DNA of 37,500 bases, taken from NCBI RefSeq assembly GCF_023734775.1, contig NZ_AP025732.1, forward strand, positions 4,245,001-4,282,500. The letters run 5' to 3'. Each line of letters begins with the position of its first letter. The first letter of the stretch is position 1. The position numbers and the translations under genes are program-made. This stretch comes from Nostoc cf. commune SO-36 (GTDB taxonomy: Bacteria; Cyanobacteriota; Cyanobacteriia; Cyanobacteriales; Nostocaceae). Below are positions 23,581-31,422 of the stretch, in pieces. The notes below the pieces were generated by a model that had not been told where the DNA came from, made no database searches, and was given only the letters and a program-made list of their open reading frames with translations.

Positions 23581-23608
23581 GTAGGGGCGCAAGGCATTGA
23601 ACCCCTAC
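23581..23608. repeat. GTAGGGG...CCCCTAC inverted repeat
   Basis: GTAGGGG and CCCCTAC arms (7 bp) around a 14-base loop: a short dispersed cyanobacterial palindrome, lying just upstream of the SRPBCC-like gene. Confidence 0.55.
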
Positions 23609-23761
23609 AAATCTACAAATAATTTGGGATATATTTATTTTTTGCAATTCCCTTATCTTTAATATGGCAAATAGAATCACTCATAATTATGGTGTCACTT
23701 TTCTACCAGCAGAGAACTTAGAATAGAAAAAGTGAACTTGTTAAGAAATGTAAGGTTATTC

Positions 23762-24667
23762 ATGGCGGATCAGTTAATTCGTGCAACAGCAGCCGAAGGT
23801 GGAATTCGTGCCGTAGGTGTGATAACCACACGTTTAACAGAAGAAGCGCGAGGGCGTCACAAGCTTTCATACGTGGCAACGGCAGCGCTGGGTCGGACTA
23901 TGGCAGCAGGCTTGTTAATGGCTTCTAGTATGAAGCGAACTGGGTCAAGGGTCAATGTGCGGGTAAAGGGTGATGGGCCTTTGGGTGGCATATTGGTAGA
24001 TGCAGGCTTAGATGGTACGGTACGCGGGTATGTGGCAAATCCATCAGTGGAATTGCCTCCTAATGCCAAAGGTAAGCTAGATGTTGGTCGTGCAGTTGGT
24101 GGCGGCTACCTCTACGTTGTGCGGGATATCGGTTATGGTTATCCTTACTCTAGTACTGTTGAGCTAGTTTCTGGGGAAATTGGCGATGATGTGGCTCATT
24201 ATTTGGTGAATTCTGAACAAACACCCTCGGCTTTAGTTTTAGGTGTGTTCGTGGGAGCAGGTGGAGTAACTGCGGCAGGAGGATTACTGATACAAGTATT
24301 GCCCAAAGCTGCTAGGGACGAAGCTTTAGTAGAAACGTTGGAATCACGGGTTGCCGGTCTAGCAGGATTTACGCCATTGTTGCAAGCCGGGAAGAATTTA
24401 ACTGAAATCTTTAGCGACCTGTTGGGAGACATGGGACTGGAAATCTTTCCCGAACGGCAAATACTGCGCTTCCACTGTGGTTGTTCTTTTGATCGCGTTC
24501 TGGGGGCACTGAAGATTTTGGGGGAAGCGGAACTGGAAGATATGATTGTTAAAGATGATGGGGCAGAAGCAATTTGCGAATTTTGTGGCAATGTTTACGA
24601 GGCAAGTAGCGATCAGTTAGCTCAACTAATTGCCGATTTGCAAGCTGAATCTACTGTTTCAGAATAA
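23762..24667 (+). CDS. hslO: Redox-regulated chaperone Hsp33
   Basis: 301 aa from ATG 23762 (MADQLIRATAAEGGIRAVGV), with an AAGG ribosome site about 8 nt upstream; an earlier GTG (23732) is unlikely. The C-terminal zinc switch is complete: FHCGCSF (CxC) and CEFCGNVY (CxxC). Hsp33 is activated by oxidation, releasing Zn and forming disulfides, and holds unfolding proteins. The N-terminal domain with SSMKRTGSRVNVRVKGDGPLGG is typical. Single gene, no operon seen. Confidence 0.95.
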   Translation: MADQLIRATAAEGGIRAVGVITTRLTEEARGRHKLSYVATAALGRTMAAGLLMASSMKRTGSRVNVRVKGDGPLGGILVDAGLDGTVRGYVANPSVELPPNAKGKLDVGRAVGGGYLYVVRDIGYGYPYSSTVELVSGEIGDDVAHYLVNSEQTPSALVLGVFVGAGGVTAAGGLLIQVLPKAARDEALVETLESRVAGLAGFTPLLQAGKNLTEIFSDLLGDMGLEIFPERQILRFHCGCSFDRVLGALKILGEAELEDMIVKDDGAEAICEFCGNVYEASSDQLAQLIADLQAESTVSE

Positions 24668-24820
24668 AGTATAAAATAGCACTGATTTTTTAGATTGTTA
24701 ATGGTACTCTGTGGAGAGAGATAATCAAAAAGTAGCTTTTTAATCATGAGAAAGTTACTATGTCAACAATGGAATTATCAACCTAAAACATAGCGCTATT
24801 CAATTATTTTGGTGTGAGAG

Positions 24821-26896
24821 ATGACAGAGCGGGATATTCCAGACAGTTGGTCTTCAGCCAGTGGAAGAGAGCCAGATCAAAACAAAAGATTATCCCGAAC
24901 AGAACAATTCGGTGAAACTCAGCCATTTGATGTCCCAGCTACTGGTTCTACCTCCAAGTCAGTGAAGCGGCGAAAAAAAAACCATAGGAAAGGATTACCT
25001 ATAAATAGTAATTCAGAAGAAACTGGACAACTCAGTAGTACTGGTGGGAAATGGCCACGCTGGATGAAAAGCTGGACATTATGGCTGGTACTACTAATGT
25101 TGATTCCTGGCAGTGTAGGATTCTTGGCAATGGCAATGCTGCTAAAGTTGCCATCTGCCCCTAATTGCCCCTCGATTTTCTGGCCTCTAGCTAGTGCTTC
25201 CGTGCGGTTACACTGCGCTCAGTTAGCGGCTTCTAAGCAAACAGTGAACGACCTATTGCAAGCGATCGCTCTGGTGAAGCAACTACCACAAAATCACCCG
25301 TTGCATGGAGAAATTGATCGTTTCATCGAAGAATGGTCGCGGGATATTTTGAAGCTAGCCGATCAAAGTTTCCAAACAGGGAATTTAGAGGAAGCGATCG
25401 CTACTGCTCGGAAGATACCCGAAGATGTAGCAGCTTATAAATTAGTCGATGAACAAGTTGACAAATGGCAGTTAATTTGGTCAAAGGCAGAAGCGACATA
25501 CAACGGTGCGATCGCCGAAGTAAAGGAACGGCGCTGGCAATCGGCCTTCATGTTATCCGCCAAAATGCTGCGCGTAGACAATCAATACTGGGCGGGTACT
25601 AAATACGACCAATTGAATCGTCTAATTGCCACAGCACGGGAAGATGGCGATAAGTTAGGAAAAGCCGAAAGTTTAGCAAACACCAAAGTAGTCGATAAAT
25701 TACTAGAAGCGATCAAATTAGCCGAGTCCATTGGGCCAGAAAGTTACATTTACCAAAAAGCTCAAGAAGCGATTCCCGCATTTGGACGCAAAATGCTGGA
25801 GTTGGCACAGTCAAAACTAGATAAGCAGGATGCCGATGAAGCGCTGAATATTGCTAGGCAAATTCCTGAAAGCACCAAACTACAGGGCGAAACCGATGAC
25901 TTTATCGCCATAGCTGATGCCAAAAGGAGTGCTTGGATCGGTAACGTTTCTGGTTTAGAAGCAGCGATCGCTCAAGCACAACAAATTGATCCTTCTAGAC
26001 CAGTGTATAACGAAGCACAACAACTAATTGCTCATTGGCAGTTGGAAATTGAAGATGTTGCCTATCTAGAAAAAGCGAGAATATTAGCTAGCCAGGGAAC
26101 AGTCCCTAATCTAACAGCTGCGATCGCCCAGGTGCAGCTTATCCCTGCTAGTAACCCCCGCGCTACAGAAGCTAGGCAAGAAATAGGTCGCTGGCAAGCC
26201 CAGGTGGAGACAATTGAAGACCAACCTTACTTAGAACGCGCCGAACAAATAGCAATATTCGAGGATATTAACTCGTTGCAAGCTGCGATCGCTCAGGCTA
26301 GCGAAATTCGTAGAGGTCGTGCTTTATATCCAGAAGCACGGAAAAAAATTCGTACTTGGGTAGCAAAGATTCAGCGAATTCAAGACCAACCCTACTTGGA
26401 TCAAGCACAAGAATTAGCTCAAAGTGGAAATCTCACAGCTGCCATTAACGCAGCTCAACAAATTGCCTCGTCGGGAAGGGCGCTTTCCCAAGAAGCACAA
26501 GCTGCAATAAATGACTGGGAAGGGCAAATTCGCACTAGAGAAAACTGGAGGAAGGCTCAGGAAGTGGGGGCGGCTGGCACACCAGAAGCATTGGTTGAAG
26601 CAATACGGTTGGCGGATCGAGTTTCAAGCAATAGCATTCTACGTATGGATGCGAATCTAGCTATTGACCAATGGAGTCAGCAATTGTTAGAAATAGCACG
26701 CTCTCAAGGTCAGTCTGATATTGCTAGAGCCATTGACATTGCCAAATCGATTCCACGCGGTAGTGCTGCTTACAGTCCAGCGCAAGAGCAAATTAAGACT
26801 TGGCAAGAATTTCTCAATCCTAAACCGGAACCCCAACCTCAGCCTCAGCCTGAATCTCAACCATTTCCTCCATCAACTACTCCTAATGGGCAGTAA
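24821..26896 (+). CDS. Membrane-anchored helical-repeat protein (often annotated chromosome segregation ATPase in cyanobacteria)
   Basis: 691 aa. A hydrophilic cytoplasmic N-terminus (1-80, with basic RRKKNHRK near 50-56) precedes one membrane segment at about 86-110 (WLVLLMLIPGSVGFLAMAM). Then come eight or nine degenerate repeats of about 40-55 residues. Each pairs a helix ending LEEAIATARKIP, LEAAIAQAQQID or LTAAIAQVQLIP with a second helix containing a W (HWQLEIE, RWQAQVE, DWEGQIR). The tail is PQPQPQPESQP. The repeats resemble TPR-like helical pairs. I see no Walker motifs, so ATPase is not supported. It probably scaffolds protein contacts outside the membrane anchor. Six HIP1 octamers fall at the A-I-A position of repeats. 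Confidence 0.75.
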   Translation: MTERDIPDSWSSASGREPDQNKRLSRTEQFGETQPFDVPATGSTSKSVKRRKKNHRKGLPINSNSEETGQLSSTGGKWPRWMKSWTLWLVLLMLIPGSVGFLAMAMLLKLPSAPNCPSIFWPLASASVRLHCAQLAASKQTVNDLLQAIALVKQLPQNHPLHGEIDRFIEEWSRDILKLADQSFQTGNLEEAIATARKIPEDVAAYKLVDEQVDKWQLIWSKAEATYNGAIAEVKERRWQSAFMLSAKMLRVDNQYWAGTKYDQLNRLIATAREDGDKLGKAESLANTKVVDKLLEAIKLAESIGPESYIYQKAQEAIPAFGRKMLELAQSKLDKQDADEALNIARQIPESTKLQGETDDFIAIADAKRSAWIGNVSGLEAAIAQAQQIDPSRPVYNEAQQLIAHWQLEIEDVAYLEKARILASQGTVPNLTAAIAQVQLIPASNPRATEARQEIGRWQAQVETIEDQPYLERAEQIAIFEDINSLQAAIAQASEIRRGRALYPEARKKIRTWVAKIQRIQDQPYLDQAQELAQSGNLTAAINAAQQIASSGRALSQEAQAAINDWEGQIRTRENWRKAQEVGAAGTPEALVEAIRLADRVSSNSILRMDANLAIDQWSQQLLEIARSQGQSDIARAIDIAKSIPRGSAAYSPAQEQIKTWQEFLNPKPEPQPQPQPESQPFPPSTTPNGQ

Positions 26897-27143
26897 TATC
26901 TTTATTTAATGATTGATTCAGCATTTTGAAAGGGCATATCAGGGTGTAAAGAGAAAATTTCTTCAATGTGTCTTAATTTCCAACATTTCTCAAGTAGGGA
27001 TTACAGATGTGCGCCCCCATATAGCGGTTCCCATTTAGATACGGTACAAAATTATATCGCAAGATGTAGGGGCACGGTATGCCCGCCGCAGCGATGTCTA
27101 CGACGGGCTGCGCCTACGCACTTCTTATAGACAGCACCTTTGT
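26897..27143. other. Convergent intergenic region with dispersed-repeat fragments
   Basis: 247 bases between convergent genes. It contains GTAGGGGCACGGTATGCCC and a CGACGGGCTGCGCCTACGC fragment (27067-27120), both typical of dispersed cyanobacterial palindromes. No gene. Confidence 0.5.
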
Positions 27144-29222
27144 TCAACCAACTGTAATCACTGTTCCCACACTCTCATTCGCCAATCTATCCACTGCACA
27201 TACGGCATAAGTTCCCGCTTGTTGCACAGTAGCAAAGGTTGTGCCAGCAGATAAAATTCGCTGAATTGTCCAAGTATCGCCAGTTTGCCGATAAAGTGTC
27301 CAAGAACGAACTGGCTGATTATCTCCAGGCTGCCAACTCAATTTGCGGTTATTCACTTGTAATCCAATAGGTGGAGGAGGTGGTGTAGTATCCTGCCAAG
27401 ACAAAGTTGGTGGTAACGCAGGTTTGTTATAAAGCAGACTTTGGAATTTATCAGCAATGCCCTGACTATTTTCTGTCAAAACACTGAGATTAAAGAAGAT
27501 ATTCCCTAGTGACAACCGTCCAGCTTGGCTACGACTAATTTTCACCTGCTTTTCAATTTCATCACTCTCCCGACTCTTGTTGCTTGGTTCTGTTAAATTG
27601 TTACCCGCATAAACGTGTCTTTGCTTTGTGTTTATCTGTGTCCACCACTGTAGCAACGCCGAATAACTTTGTTGTGTTTGATCTGTGCGCCAATAAAGTT
27701 GAGGAGCAATATAATCAATCCAGCCTTCTTCTAACCATTTCTTCGAGTCGGCATACAGAACGTTGTAAGCATCTAACCCAGTAATACCAGAGGGTTGTCC
27801 GGGGCGATAAATCCCAAAGGGGCTGATACCAAATTTCACGTCAGGTTTGGTTGTTTTAATTCCCTGCCAGAGGCGCTGTACCATTCTGTTAACATTATCC
27901 CGTCGCCAGTCGCCAAGGCTGAGTGTACCACCGGCTGCTTTATATGCAGAGTATGTTTTGTCATCGGGGAAAGGCTGTCCCTCAATGGGATATGGATAGA
28001 AATAATCATCTAAGTGAATGCCGTCAACATCATAGCGCTTCACTACGTCGAGAATTACGTTGTAAGCTCTGTCCTGAACTATTTTCAGTCCTGGATCCAT
28101 CCAACGCTGAGTTTTCCACAAATAAACGCTTTCTGGATTGGTAGCTGCTATGTGGGGACGGACTGTTTTAGCTGGGTCGGTGGAAGTGCTGGCGCGGTAA
28201 GGGTTGAACCAAGCATGGAGTTCAATATTGCGCTTGTGACATTCTGCGATCGCAAACGCCAAAGGATCATAGAATGGTTCTGGAGCTTTCCCTTGAGTTC
28301 CTGTAATCCAAGTACTCCAAGGCTCTAATTGCGATTCATATAAAGCGTCTCCCTCCGGTCGCACCTGGAAAATTAGGGCATTAAAGTTTAGTGCTTGTAA
28401 TTTAGTAATAATCTCGGTGAGTTCAGCTTTTTGTTGAGCAACAGGAAGTCCTGCTTTGGAAGGCCAATCACCATTCCACACAGATACGACCCATGCTCCT
28501 CGGAACTCCCGGCTATGATTTACCTTAACAGTACCAGCAGGTGTGGGTATAGGCGTAGGTGTCGGTGTCGGTGTCAGTATGGGCGTAGGTGTTGGTGCGG
28601 GCGTTGATATTGGCGGCTGCACTAGGTAATTAGAGGTAATTTTTTCTACCTGCCCTAAATACACTAAAGCTTGATAAACAATCGCTGCCACATCTCCACG
28701 GGTAGCTGCGAGATTGGGATTGAATAATTTGATATTTGGGAAACTAACCACCAATCCAGCACTGGTGGCAATAGCTACCTGATTTCTACCATACTCAGGA
28801 ATTTGAGCAAAATCTTGATAAATTTTTGGGAGCTGTGACAGGAGGTCAGGTCTTACCTTAGTGGCAATTTCTAATCCTCCTACCAAAGAAACTAAGACTT
28901 CAATTCTAGTAATTCGGTTAGCAGAACGGAAAGTTTTATCAGGAAACCCACTAAGAAATGCTTTTTCGTAAGCTCCTTGAATGGCGGCTGCCGCCCAATA
29001 ATTAGTGGCTACATCAACAAAAGGGACGTACTGCCGCTTCTTGGAAACTGTCCCAAATGCGTTAGCGATGATGGCAGCAAATTCAGCGCGGGTAACAGAG
29101 CTATCGGGGCGATAAGTGCCGTTAGGCAACCCATTGACAATACGACGTTGGGCTAAGGCTGTAATAAATAAGCGTGCCCAATGGTTTTGAATATCTGAGA
29201 AGGGAGTAGCGATAGATACCAT
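27144..29222 (-). CDS. SLH-domain glycoside hydrolase-like protein (GHL10 family)
   Basis: 692 aa. Three SLH modules: about 8-50 (FSDIQNHWARLFITALAQ...NGTYRPDSSVTRAEF), 66-115 (FVDVATNYWAAAAI...DKTFRSANRITRIE) and 133-187. Then a PT-rich linker (about 203-232), a GHL10 barrel at about 238-560 (FRGAWVVSVWNGDWPS, FQVRPEGDALY, LHAWFNPYRAS, DGIHLDDYFYPYP), and a C-terminal beta-rich FN3-like part (about 600-692). SLH modules bind cell-wall polymer in cyanobacterial envelopes; GHL10 proteins are thought to act on polysaccharide or peptidoglycan. No signal peptide is visible and an in-frame TAG lies 12 nt upstream of the ATG, so the start cannot move outward. Convergent with the repeat-protein gene. 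Confidence 0.85.
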   Translation of the reverse strand: MVSIATPFSDIQNHWARLFITALAQRRIVNGLPNGTYRPDSSVTRAEFAAIIANAFGTVSKKRQYVPFVDVATNYWAAAAIQGAYEKAFLSGFPDKTFRSANRITRIEVLVSLVGGLEIATKVRPDLLSQLPKIYQDFAQIPEYGRNQVAIATSAGLVVSFPNIKLFNPNLAATRGDVAAIVYQALVYLGQVEKITSNYLVQPPISTPAPTPTPILTPTPTPTPIPTPAGTVKVNHSREFRGAWVVSVWNGDWPSKAGLPVAQQKAELTEIITKLQALNFNALIFQVRPEGDALYESQLEPWSTWITGTQGKAPEPFYDPLAFAIAECHKRNIELHAWFNPYRASTSTDPAKTVRPHIAATNPESVYLWKTQRWMDPGLKIVQDRAYNVILDVVKRYDVDGIHLDDYFYPYPIEGQPFPDDKTYSAYKAAGGTLSLGDWRRDNVNRMVQRLWQGIKTTKPDVKFGISPFGIYRPGQPSGITGLDAYNVLYADSKKWLEEGWIDYIAPQLYWRTDQTQQSYSALLQWWTQINTKQRHVYAGNNLTEPSNKSRESDEIEKQVKISRSQAGRLSLGNIFFNLSVLTENSQGIADKFQSLLYNKPALPPTLSWQDTTPPPPPIGLQVNNRKLSWQPGDNQPVRSWTLYRQTGDTWTIQRILSAGTTFATVQQAGTYAVCAVDRLANESVGTVITVG

Positions 29223-29334
29223 TGTTGATTGCAGCTAGCTGGCCTTGATTTTGATTTCCTTAGCTAATTTAGCAATATCAGGGCGATCGCTGCTGCAATG
29301 TCTTAGTAAACTGTCACTACTTAAGATTGGACAT

Positions 29335-29360
29335 TGGGAAGGAGGAGGCAGGAGGCAGAA
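29335..29360. repeat. GGAGGCA heptamer-type short tandem repeat
   Basis: Run of GGAAGGAGGAGGCAGGAGGC units in the spacer between the SLH protein and the HdeD-like gene: the STRR type seen in Nostocales. Confidence 0.5.
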
Positions 29361-29417
29361 GTTCTTTAATTTTGAATTGATTTCTTCCCCTATTCCCTAC
29401 TCCCTATTGCTTATCTA

Positions 29418-29990
29418 CTAAGTAGGATTTGCAGCTTCATTTGTAGGATTCAAGCTAGAACGCGCATTCAATGACAGCATTACGCGTGAAACGCCAGTGA
29501 AAATAACGCTGACACCAACTAGTGTGCCAAGAAGCCAAGGTGCATTGAAAGGCCACTGGAACCAAATCATTGCGCCTAAGACCAAGGTAATAATTCCATC
29601 ACCTAGTATCCAAGTCCAATTCTCTTGCGGACGTAACTTAAATGCCAGAATTAATTCGAACGTGCCTTCAGCCAGTAAAAAGCTGCCAAGCAACAGAGTT
29701 AGTGTGAGAATACCTGTAAAAGGATAAACAAATAGCATTATACCGGTTGCAATATAGAGTCCGCTTAACAGAAGTTTCCAAATAAAACCTCCTTGCTGGC
29801 GGCTTTGAGTGGCATAAACTAGTTTTGTAAATCCGGCGAAAATCAAAATCACCGCAATCCAAGTCTCGGCAAATAAGGTGGTGAAATTAGGCGCTGCGAT
29901 CGCAAGAACGCCCAAAATACTCAAAATCACACCACTTATCAGTGACCCATTAACATCCTTGTTAATATTTCTAGAAACATCGCTTGTCAT
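29418..29990 (-). CDS. HdeD-like integral membrane protein (DUF308)
   Basis: 190 aa with about six predicted membrane helices in three DUF308-type pairs: VILSILGVLAIAAPN, WIAVILIFAGFTKLVYA, LLLSGLYIATGIMLFVYPF, LTLLLGSFLLAEGTFELIL, ILGDGIITLVLGAMIW and LLGTLVGVSVIFTGVSRVM. The P-x-W/F turns match the HdeD acid-resistance family. In enterobacteria HdeD helps at acid pH; in cyanobacteria the function is unproven. A GGGAAAAG motif precedes ATG 29990. Confidence 0.85.
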   Translation of the reverse strand: MTSDVSRNINKDVNGSLISGVILSILGVLAIAAPNFTTLFAETWIAVILIFAGFTKLVYATQSRQQGGFIWKLLLSGLYIATGIMLFVYPFTGILTLTLLLGSFLLAEGTFELILAFKLRPQENWTWILGDGIITLVLGAMIWFQWPFNAPWLLGTLVGVSVIFTGVSRVMLSLNARSSLNPTNEAANPT

Positions 29991-30157
29991 ACAAATCTTT
30001 TCCCTATTCTTAGACTAAACTCTACATTTAGGTTAGGGAATTTCTAAGTAATAGAGTATGAACCCTAAGATAGACTCATCAGTATTAACTTCATGGCGAT
30101 CGTGATTAAAATTCACGACTATTGAGACATGAAACCAATCATCTGATGACATAAATC

Positions 30158-30709
30158 TCATAAAAGTTCTGCAAGACTGCTTAAGCGTTCATAAACAGCG
30201 ATGAGACGATCTCCTTTAAGTTCAACAGAAGTATTTGGATAATTCTGAATGGCTCCAAGTAGTGTAACTTCACCATCTTGTTCAATAGATGAACTTAAAG
30301 CAGTTCGCAGCGCCTGCTGATCTAGTTGTCCTGCGGGAGGGTGAACTACTTGACCAATTTGGTTAACTAAAACTGGCCCTGCCCAGCTAGACAGTAAGCT
30401 ATTTAAAAAGGCAGGATCGGCTTTTATTGAAGCTTTCAATGCCTTACGAGCTACTGCGGGGTCTTGTTGTGCCGCCTGTAAATAAGCTCTTAAAGTCGGG
30501 GTAGTCTTACCAGTTTCTGCAAACTGAGTTAATTCTTCAACAGATATTTGCCCCTGAAAAGTACCATACCTTAAAACAACTTGTTCAGCAGCATTAGCAT
30601 TAGTGCTTGAGAGAAGAACAATAGCACCTACACCAAAAGCTACTGTTTGAGTGAGTAACTTACCGAATTTACTATTGTTTAATCGATTGATAAGTTGATG
30701 AATTTGCAT
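30158..30709 (-). CDS. Secreted DUF1400-domain protein
   Basis: 183 aa. N-terminal signal peptide with hydrophobic core TVAFGVGAIVLLSSTNANA and probable cleavage after ANA (about residue 40). The mature part (AEQVVLRYGTFQGQISVEEL...) is a DUF1400 domain, which in cyanobacteria usually precedes an alpha/beta-hydrolase domain. Here the protein ends after DUF1400 (YERLSSLAELL) and the hydrolase part is absent, with no trace of it downstream. Predicted periplasmic. Function unknown. Confidence 0.75.
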   Translation of the reverse strand: MQIHQLINRLNNSKFGKLLTQTVAFGVGAIVLLSSTNANAAEQVVLRYGTFQGQISVEELTQFAETGKTTPTLRAYLQAAQQDPAVARKALKASIKADPAFLNSLLSSWAGPVLVNQIGQVVHPPAGQLDQQALRTALSSSIEQDGEVTLLGAIQNYPNTSVELKGDRLIAVYERLSSLAELL

Positions 30710-30890
30710 TTTGTCTAACTTTAATAATGGTGCGGAGTGTACATAGGCAGAAAGTGCCCAAAAGTTATATTATTCCACGAAATTCCTGCTACAGACACAT
30801 GATTAGGGATTTATAACTAGACGTCCCTACAGCCAATTTGTTGCAAAGACTATTGGAAATAGTGTTATTAAGCCTTTTCGTTAGGCGGAG

Positions 30891-31067
30891 CTAATGAGGT
30901 AGTGTTGACTGATCTTCGTCTAAAGTAGGTGCAGGTATGCCCAAATGCTTGCGTGTAGATTCTTCTGCTAGCTTTCGGTCTTGCTCGTTCTCGAAGTGGC
31001 TCTTATTTAATAAAAGATGAGGGTTTTTTGCCGCTTCATCTCGGCTTGGACGATAGCCGTTTTCCAT
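30891..31067 (-). CDS. Small hypothetical protein, 58 aa
   Basis: ATG 31065-31067 to TAG 30891-30893 on the minus strand. The product begins MENGYRPSRDEAAKNPHLLL and ends PAPTLDEDQSTLPH. It is hydrophilic, soluble and without membrane segments. A GGAAG Shine-Dalgarno sits 6 nt upstream of the ATG. Codon choice looks native. No known domain that I recognise. Confidence 0.55.
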   Translation of the reverse strand: MENGYRPSRDEAAKNPHLLLNKSHFENEQDRKLAEESTRKHLGIPAPTLDEDQSTLPH

Positions 31068-31422
31068 CTGTACTTCCAGTCCATAAGTTGAAAGGCAGAT
31101 ATACTACGATTTTGTTCATTAATTATTCATAGTAGGTGCTAAATGGAAAATGATACTCCTGCTATAGGTTGAAGAAACTCATTCAGAAGGTACAAACCTA
31201 ACATAATTTTTCAGCAAGAATACTCTATTGGTAAGGACTTGACAGATTAGCACACTGAGAACAATTTATGACCATCTCATAACTCAAGTTAATTAAAAGA
31301 CTTGGGTATGGCTTTCGTAACTTTAGCAATTTTAGATTACGCAGTTTATTGAATTGGCACTTTTCTATTAATTCTCTATAAAAGTAACCGAAGAACCGAA
31401 ATTTACTTAATTTGTGAATTTT
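31068..31422. other. Intergenic region between comEC and the 58-aa ORF
   Basis: 355 AT-rich bases with no supported gene or clear hairpin. It should contain the promoter of the small ORF and the 3 prime end of the comEC transcript. Confidence 0.4.

Noticed and set aside
24821..26896. ATPase or SMC function for the large repeat protein
   Set aside because: No Walker A or B motif; the common database name is not supported by the sequence.
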